Below are positions 6,809 to 10,121 of a stretch of DNA of 10,121 bases, piece after piece. This stretch comes from Vibrio sp. UBA2441 (GTDB lineage: Bacteria; Pseudomonadota; Gammaproteobacteria; Enterobacterales; Vibrionaceae): NCBI GenBank assembly GCA_002342685.1, contig DDQN01000026.1, positions 1-10,121 of the forward strand, given 5' to 3'. Made by a program: the position numbers and the translations under genes. The notes under the pieces are model-generated. The model saw nothing but the letters and a program-made list of their open reading frames with translations, did not search any database and had not been told where the DNA came from. Every line of letters begins with the position of its first letter. The stretch's first letter is position 1.

Positions 6809-7975
6809 CTAATCAATGATGATTAGTTCAGGTTCAGCACGTCTTGATAGCCACTCTGCACCATCTTCGGTAATCACAATGTTCTCTTCGTGCAACATCA
6901 TTTTATTTGGCGCATAAGTCATACCCGGTTCTAATGTCATGATCATGCCCGGTTTAAGAACGGTATTATCGGTAGATGTATTTGACGGTCTTTCTGTTAA
7001 CTCCATACCTAAGCCATGACCTACCCTGCCAATATCATTGCCAAGTGCGCCATTCTCTTCTAATACTTTCCACATCGCGTTATAGATATCGGTCGTGGTT
7101 GCCCCTGGACGACAAGCCGCTTCAAACCCTTTACTGGTTGCTTCATAAGTCGCACGGTATGCAGATTTGATTTCTTCACTGGCGTAGCCAAACGCCCAGT
7201 TACGGTCGAAATCTGAGAAGTAACCATCCCAAACAGCACCAGTATCAATCAGCATTACGTCACCGGGTTCTATCACTCTATCTGTTGGCCCCATCAAAAT
7301 ATCGTAATAACCATCCGGCCCAGATCCTGAAATAACAAACGGCGTTTCATCTGCCCCTTCCATTCTCAGATCCAAACTAAACTGCTTACAAATATCACGC
7401 TCTGTCATACCGGGTTGGGCATAGCGAGGCACCTTGTCAAAAGCTTCGTTTGTAATGCGGCATATCTCACGAGTTTTCGCAATTTCTGCTTGGGATTTGA
7501 TTTGTCGTAACTCATGCACAGCAAGCGATACGTCAACAAATTCGCTGCTCACCATTGTCGTTAGTTGCAGGTAGTTATTCACTGGCATACGTAAGTGAGA
7601 TTCAATGCCAAGTGTCGCCCCAATTCGTCCATGCTTACGAGGAAGAGTGTTCAGCGTGTTGGCCAATAAACTGATGCCGTCATCTTCAGGTCTAGGAGAC
7701 GACCAAGTGAAAATATCGTCAATCCATGTCTCTGCCATGCCTTTTGCACCTATTTCAGGAATAACCGCAATAGGTTTGCCTTCAGCAGGTACGACGACGA
7801 ACCACGGGCGAGTTGGGCTATGCCAAAACTGAGAAAAAAAACCAGTAAAATAACGAACATTTGGTTCTGTGGTAAAAATCATCGCATCAAGTTTTTTTTC
7901 ATGCATCACTTTTTGCGCTCGGGATGTTCTATGTTCAAACTCTTGTAGAGTAAAACCACGATTAGGCTTATTCAT
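6809..7975 (-). CDS. M24-family metallohydrolase (Xaa-Pro peptidase / creatinase / ectoine-hydrolase fold)
   Basis: Cytoplasmic pita-bread hydrolase of 388 residues. The creatinase-like N-terminal domain (about 10-155) contains NVRYFTGFFSQFWHSPTRP and VIPEIG; the catalytic domain follows. All five dinuclear metal ligands are visible: Asp244 (LIDTGA), Asp255 (SDFDRN), His320 (GHGLGME), Glu349 (TLEPGM) and Glu363 (LHEENIVIT). It is therefore a metal enzyme and not a metal-free creatinase. The second-ligand motif reads SDFDRN where aminopeptidases usually have SDxTRT, hinting at a non-standard substrate. Relatives hydrolyse X-Pro peptides, ectoine or other small amides. AAGAGG five bases before the ATG supports the start. 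It sits 48 bp after the PLP lyase gene and is very probably co-transcribed. The exact substrate is unknown; assignment as ectoine hydrolase DoeA/EutD is possible but not supported by motif detail. Confidence 0.88.
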   Translation of the reverse strand: MNKPNRGFTLQEFEHRTSRAQKVMHEKKLDAMIFTTEPNVRYFTGFFSQFWHSPTRPWFVVVPAEGKPIAVIPEIGAKGMAETWIDDIFTWSSPRPEDDGISLLANTLNTLPRKHGRIGATLGIESHLRMPVNNYLQLTTMVSSEFVDVSLAVHELRQIKSQAEIAKTREICRITNEAFDKVPRYAQPGMTERDICKQFSLDLRMEGADETPFVISGSGPDGYYDILMGPTDRVIEPGDVMLIDTGAVWDGYFSDFDRNWAFGYASEEIKSAYRATYEATSKGFEAACRPGATTTDIYNAMWKVLEENGALGNDIGRVGHGLGMELTERPSNTSTDNTVLKPGMIMTLEPGMTYAPNKMMLHEENIVITEDGAEWLSRRAEPELIIID

Positions 7976-8023
7976 ATATACCTCTTTTGTTTCGATTAAA
8001 TTAATATTGACACTTTGGTGTTC

Positions 8024-9184
8024 TTATTTTTTATTAATAGTTGTTATTGCTTGTTGTAAATCTGAAATTAAATCATCTGTATTTTCCAGGCCGATATTTA
8101 ATCGGACTAAGCGGCCTTCATAATCTTTATTTGGTCTTTCAATTGCTGGATATACTAGTGCTAAACTTGTAACACCACCCCAGCTCATACCTATTTTGAA
8201 TAGTTCTAAAGTATCGATAAATTCTTCTACTTGAGTGGCATTAAAGTCATCTTTGAAAATAAATGAAAAAACACTGCTAGAGCCTGTAAAATCTCTTTTC
8301 CAGAATTCATGACCGGGACAAGAAGGCAACGCAGGGTGCAGAACTTGTTCTACGTTCGGGTGTTTTGCCAACCAATTGGCAACTTCTAACGTTGATTTTT
8401 CAAGATGGGCAAGACGCACCGCAAGTGTTTGTAGCCCTCTGAGAGCCAAACTACAGTCATCCGGAGAAACGGCCAAGCCTAACTGCTTATATCTAGAACC
8501 CACTTTCATTTTGAGTTCTTCAGAATTGACTGAAACCGTGCCTAATAATAAGTCACTATGCCCACCAATGTATTTAGTCAGCGCCTGCATACTAATATCT
8601 ACACCATGAGAAAACGCATCAAAATGTACACCAGCAGCGTAAGTATTATCTAACGCAACCATAACGCCTTTCTCATGAGCAGCGGCACAAATTGCAGGGA
8701 TATCCTGTACTTCCATGGTCACTGAACCTGGACTTTCCACCCAGATTAATGACGTATTTTCTCTAATAAGGCCAGTAATATCAGCGCCTAACATAGGATC
8801 ATAGGGTTCAACATCTATCCCTAAATCTTTAAGCATTCCCTGAGCCATCTCTTTGTTTGGTCCATATGCACTGTATGGTACTAATGCATGACTTCCACTA
8901 TGACACAATGCAAAATAAACCAAGGCAATTGCTGCCTGGCCACCTGGGACAGCAAAGGTGTGGTGAGCATTTTCAAGCTGAGCAATACGCTCTGTTAATT
9001 CGAGAGTGGTTGGTGTGCCATATAAGCCATAGCTGTAGCCATTTTCTTTTTGCTGCCAGCCGTCAACCACTTTTGATTGTTTATCAAATAATACTGTCGA
9101 ACCTCTGTACGTAGGTGTCACTAAAGATTTGAAACCCGAAGTGGCTAATGTTTGAGGTTGGGCTAACTTGGTTTGCCAATGCAT
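8024..9184 (-). CDS. Cys/Met-metabolism PLP-dependent lyase (cystathionine beta-lyase-like)
   Basis: PLP enzyme of the gamma family (cystathionine beta/gamma-lyase, methionine gamma-lyase), 386 residues. Seen landmarks: YSYGLYGTPT (50-59, phosphate-contact region from the neighbouring subunit), Tyr106 in PYSAYGPNKEM (stacks on PLP), ESPGS (150-154), Asp179 in ALDNTYAAG (pairs with the pyridine N), the PLP-binding Lys204 in SMQALTKYIGGHSD, and Arg361 in VRLNIGLE (substrate carboxylate). All are intact. The overall pattern is closest to MetC-type beta-lyases, which eliminate from a beta-substituted amino acid to give pyruvate, ammonia and a thiol, but the partner genes point to catabolism of another amino-acid derivative. 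AAGGAAA precedes the ATG at 9184. It is the first gene of the leftward cluster and is divergent from the Lrp gene across 102 bp. I give no metC symbol because the role is probably not methionine synthesis. Confidence 0.88.
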   Translation of the reverse strand: MHWQTKLAQPQTLATSGFKSLVTPTYRGSTVLFDKQSKVVDGWQQKENGYSYGLYGTPTTLELTERIAQLENAHHTFAVPGGQAAIALVYFALCHSGSHALVPYSAYGPNKEMAQGMLKDLGIDVEPYDPMLGADITGLIRENTSLIWVESPGSVTMEVQDIPAICAAAHEKGVMVALDNTYAAGVHFDAFSHGVDISMQALTKYIGGHSDLLLGTVSVNSEELKMKVGSRYKQLGLAVSPDDCSLALRGLQTLAVRLAHLEKSTLEVANWLAKHPNVEQVLHPALPSCPGHEFWKRDFTGSSSVFSFIFKDDFNATQVEEFIDTLELFKIGMSWGGVTSLALVYPAIERPNKDYEGRLVRLNIGLENTDDLISDLQQAITTINKK

Positions 9185-9217
9185 TACTGTTTCCTTAATT
9201 ATTTTGTTTGTTTACAT

Positions 9218-9244
9218 TTGAAATAATATCCCTTTTGGCATAAT
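9218..9244 (+). promoter_or_regulatory. Possible promoter of the Lrp gene
   Basis: TTGAAA (9218-9223) and CATAAT (9239-9244) are separated by 15 bp; TAATAA at 9241 would give 17 bp. Either pair is imperfect. The elements overlap the dyad at 9222-9247, which would fit autoregulation. Confidence 0.3.
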
Positions 9245-9247
9245 AAT
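9222..9247. promoter_or_regulatory. Candidate Lrp operator between divergent genes
   Basis: AATAATATCCC (9222-9232) and GGCATAATAAT (9237-9247) form an 11-4-11 imperfect dyad around TTTT, matching at 8 of 11 positions. AT-rich imperfect dyads are typical AsnC/Lrp binding sites. Its place in the 102-bp divergent spacer suggests that it controls the catabolic operon and the regulator gene together. Binding is inferred. Confidence 0.4.
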
Positions 9248-9286
9248 GGGCCTCGATATAAAGCATGAAAATGAGAAAATTTCCCA

Positions 9287-9757
9287 ATGAATACACCTAA
9301 GTCGTTAGATAATTTCGATAGAGAGATATTAATCACACTGCAAGAAGATAATAAAACGCCTTTGAGGGTTCTTGCCGATAAAGTTTGTTTATCAGCCGCG
9401 TCAGTACAACGAAGAATAAAGAAAATGGAGGACGAAGGCGTTATTTGTGCGAATACCGCAGTGGTAGACCCAGAAAAAATCGGTCAGTTAATTACTATTA
9501 TTGTAGAAGTTCACATAGAAAGATCTTACACATCTGATATTGAAAAATTAAAAGAGAGCTTTTCAGGGCCAGCAATACAACAGTGTTATTACGTTACAGG
9601 GGAGGCAGACTTTATTTTAGTCCTTGGCGTTTCCAGCATGGTTGAATATGAGATGATTAGCAAAGAGTTATTTTACAATAATAAAAACGTGAAATGGTTT
9701 AGAACAATCATTGCGATGGACCGTGTAAAAACGACGCTACATCAATCAATAAAATGA
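9287..9757 (+). CDS. AsnC/Lrp-family transcriptional regulator
   Basis: A 156-residue DNA-binding regulator with the two standard parts. The N-terminal helix-turn-helix starts with LDNFDREILITLQEDNKTP (7-25) and has the recognition helix in SAASVQRRIKKMEDEGVI (36-53). The C-terminal RAM ligand-binding/oligomerisation domain includes CYYVTGEADFILVL (100-113, the conserved G..D turn of Lrp proteins) and ends WFRTIIAMDRVKTT. Length and both domains are normal, so it should form dimers to octamers that respond to an amino acid or related metabolite. It is divergent from the PLP lyase gene and is probably the local regulator of the cluster. The ribosome site before 9287 is weak (GAGAAAA). Lrp proteins of this type commonly control neighbouring amino-acid catabolic genes; the ligand here is not known. 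Confidence 0.92.
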   Translation: MNTPKSLDNFDREILITLQEDNKTPLRVLADKVCLSAASVQRRIKKMEDEGVICANTAVVDPEKIGQLITIIVEVHIERSYTSDIEKLKESFSGPAIQQCYYVTGEADFILVLGVSSMVEYEMISKELFYNNKNVKWFRTIIAMDRVKTTLHQSIK

Positions 9758-10076
9758 ATTTGGTTTAGCCATCCTATCCCGATGATACCCAAGGTAGGAT
9801 TTGTGCTCACTCATGATGTTAAAGGCCATGTCTTCATGCAGCCCTATGACTTCGGGTTGCTCCAAGTAACGAGAGAGCAACTCCTTTACTGTGAGGCAAA
9901 CCCAAAGTATTAATGCTTGGTATCTGATTTCCATTAATAACTGATGGTCGCCTCAGCTCGTTTACAGGTTATCCCACTATACTCATTGTTATTGAGCCTA
10001 AAGATGCTCTATTACCTGGAAAAGCTGCTTGTTCGCATTTGTCTTCACCTTATGTAGAGGGATCGTAGGTAAGTAT
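9758..10076. other. Unassigned 319-bp region
   Basis: No convincing gene. A minus-strand frame of 62 codons (9934-9746) with a stop codon four codons upstream of its only ATG, and a plus-strand frame of about 44 codons starting near 9780, overlap each other; neither has a ribosome site or a family I recognise. An inverted repeat, GTTGCTC with GAGCAAC twelve bases later, lies in 9857-9883. ATCCTA and TAGGAT just after the Lrp stop could form a weak hairpin. It may be a decayed gene or insertion-sequence remnant, with the promoter of the next gene at its right end. Confidence 0.35.
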
Positions 10077-10121
10077 ATGGTGTTAGTGAAACGTTTAGTG
10101 TTGGATATCCTTAAACCCCAC
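10077..10121 (+). CDS. DUF211-family protein, 5' end only
   Basis: Only 15 codons lie inside the window: MVLVKRLVLDILKPH. This matches the start of DUF211 proteins (PF02680), small alpha/beta proteins of roughly 90-100 residues that open with (K/R)RLVLDVLKPH. AGGTAAG a few bases before the ATG is an acceptable ribosome site, and the frame has a stop at 9999-10001 upstream. Function of the family is not established. The gene is cut by the window edge, not by a mutation. The call rests on a short but distinctive motif. Confidence 0.6.
   Translation, partial: MVLVKRLVLDILKPH

Noticed and set aside
3085..9757. Complete ectoine/hydroxyectoine degradation operon
   Set aside because: EutB, EutC, EutE and an intact TRAP importer are missing, and the M24 protein lacks clear DoeA-specific features; only a partial resemblance remains.
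9746..9934. Transposase C-terminal fragment on the minus strand
   Set aside because: The 62 residues do not contain a recognisable catalytic or family motif, and no terminal inverted repeats or target duplication were found.
1..10121. CRISPR arrays, tRNA or rRNA genes
   Set aside because: No regularly spaced repeats, cloverleaf-like segments with a CCA end or rRNA-like stretches were seen on either strand.

Overview
The window reads as a low-to-moderate G+C (about 40 % by eye) gammaproteobacterial chromosome segment, most likely from Vibrionaceae or a close marine relative. That assignment rests on overall protein style, the paired GGDEF signalling genes and AT-rich spacers; no rRNA or other taxonomic marker is present, so it is an inference.

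Left part (1-2033): a hairpin terminator and a set of competing hairpins precede a soluble coiled-coil GGDEF diguanylate cyclase (+). This gene converges on a PAS-GGDEF protein (-). The first carries GGEEF and no I-site. The second carries GGDEF with an RxxD I-site.

Middle (2034-3024): a gene graveyard. It holds a truncated unknown ORF (-), the C-terminal end of a TRAP-transporter binding protein (DctP-like) joined to a frameshifted DctQ-like small-permease piece (+), and an opposing, internally deleted alpha/beta-hydrolase remnant (-) that still shows its GVSLGG nucleophile elbow. A perfect 18-bp palindrome then forms the probable terminator of the next operon.

Right part (3085-9757): a coherent catabolic cluster. 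Five genes run on the minus strand from 9184 down to 3085: a Cys/Met-metabolism-type PLP lyase, an M24 metallohydrolase, an APC amino-acid permease, a maleate-isomerase/EutA-like Asp/Glu-racemase-superfamily enzyme and an M20D amidohydrolase. A divergent AsnC/Lrp regulator (+) is separated from the lyase by 102 bp containing a symmetric AT-rich dyad. The set suggests uptake and breakdown of an amino-acid derivative: import by the permease, hydrolysis of amide or acyl bonds by the M24 and M20 enzymes, isomerisation or racemisation by the two-cysteine enzyme, and elimination by the PLP lyase, with the Lrp protein sensing a substrate or product. It partly echoes ectoine-utilisation loci (AsnC regulator, M24 EutD/DoeA, EutA, and usually a TRAP transporter), but EutB, EutC and EutE are not seen, so the substrate is unknown and may be new.

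End (9758-10121): about 320 bp with no assigned gene, then the first 15 codons of a DUF211-family protein cut by the window edge.
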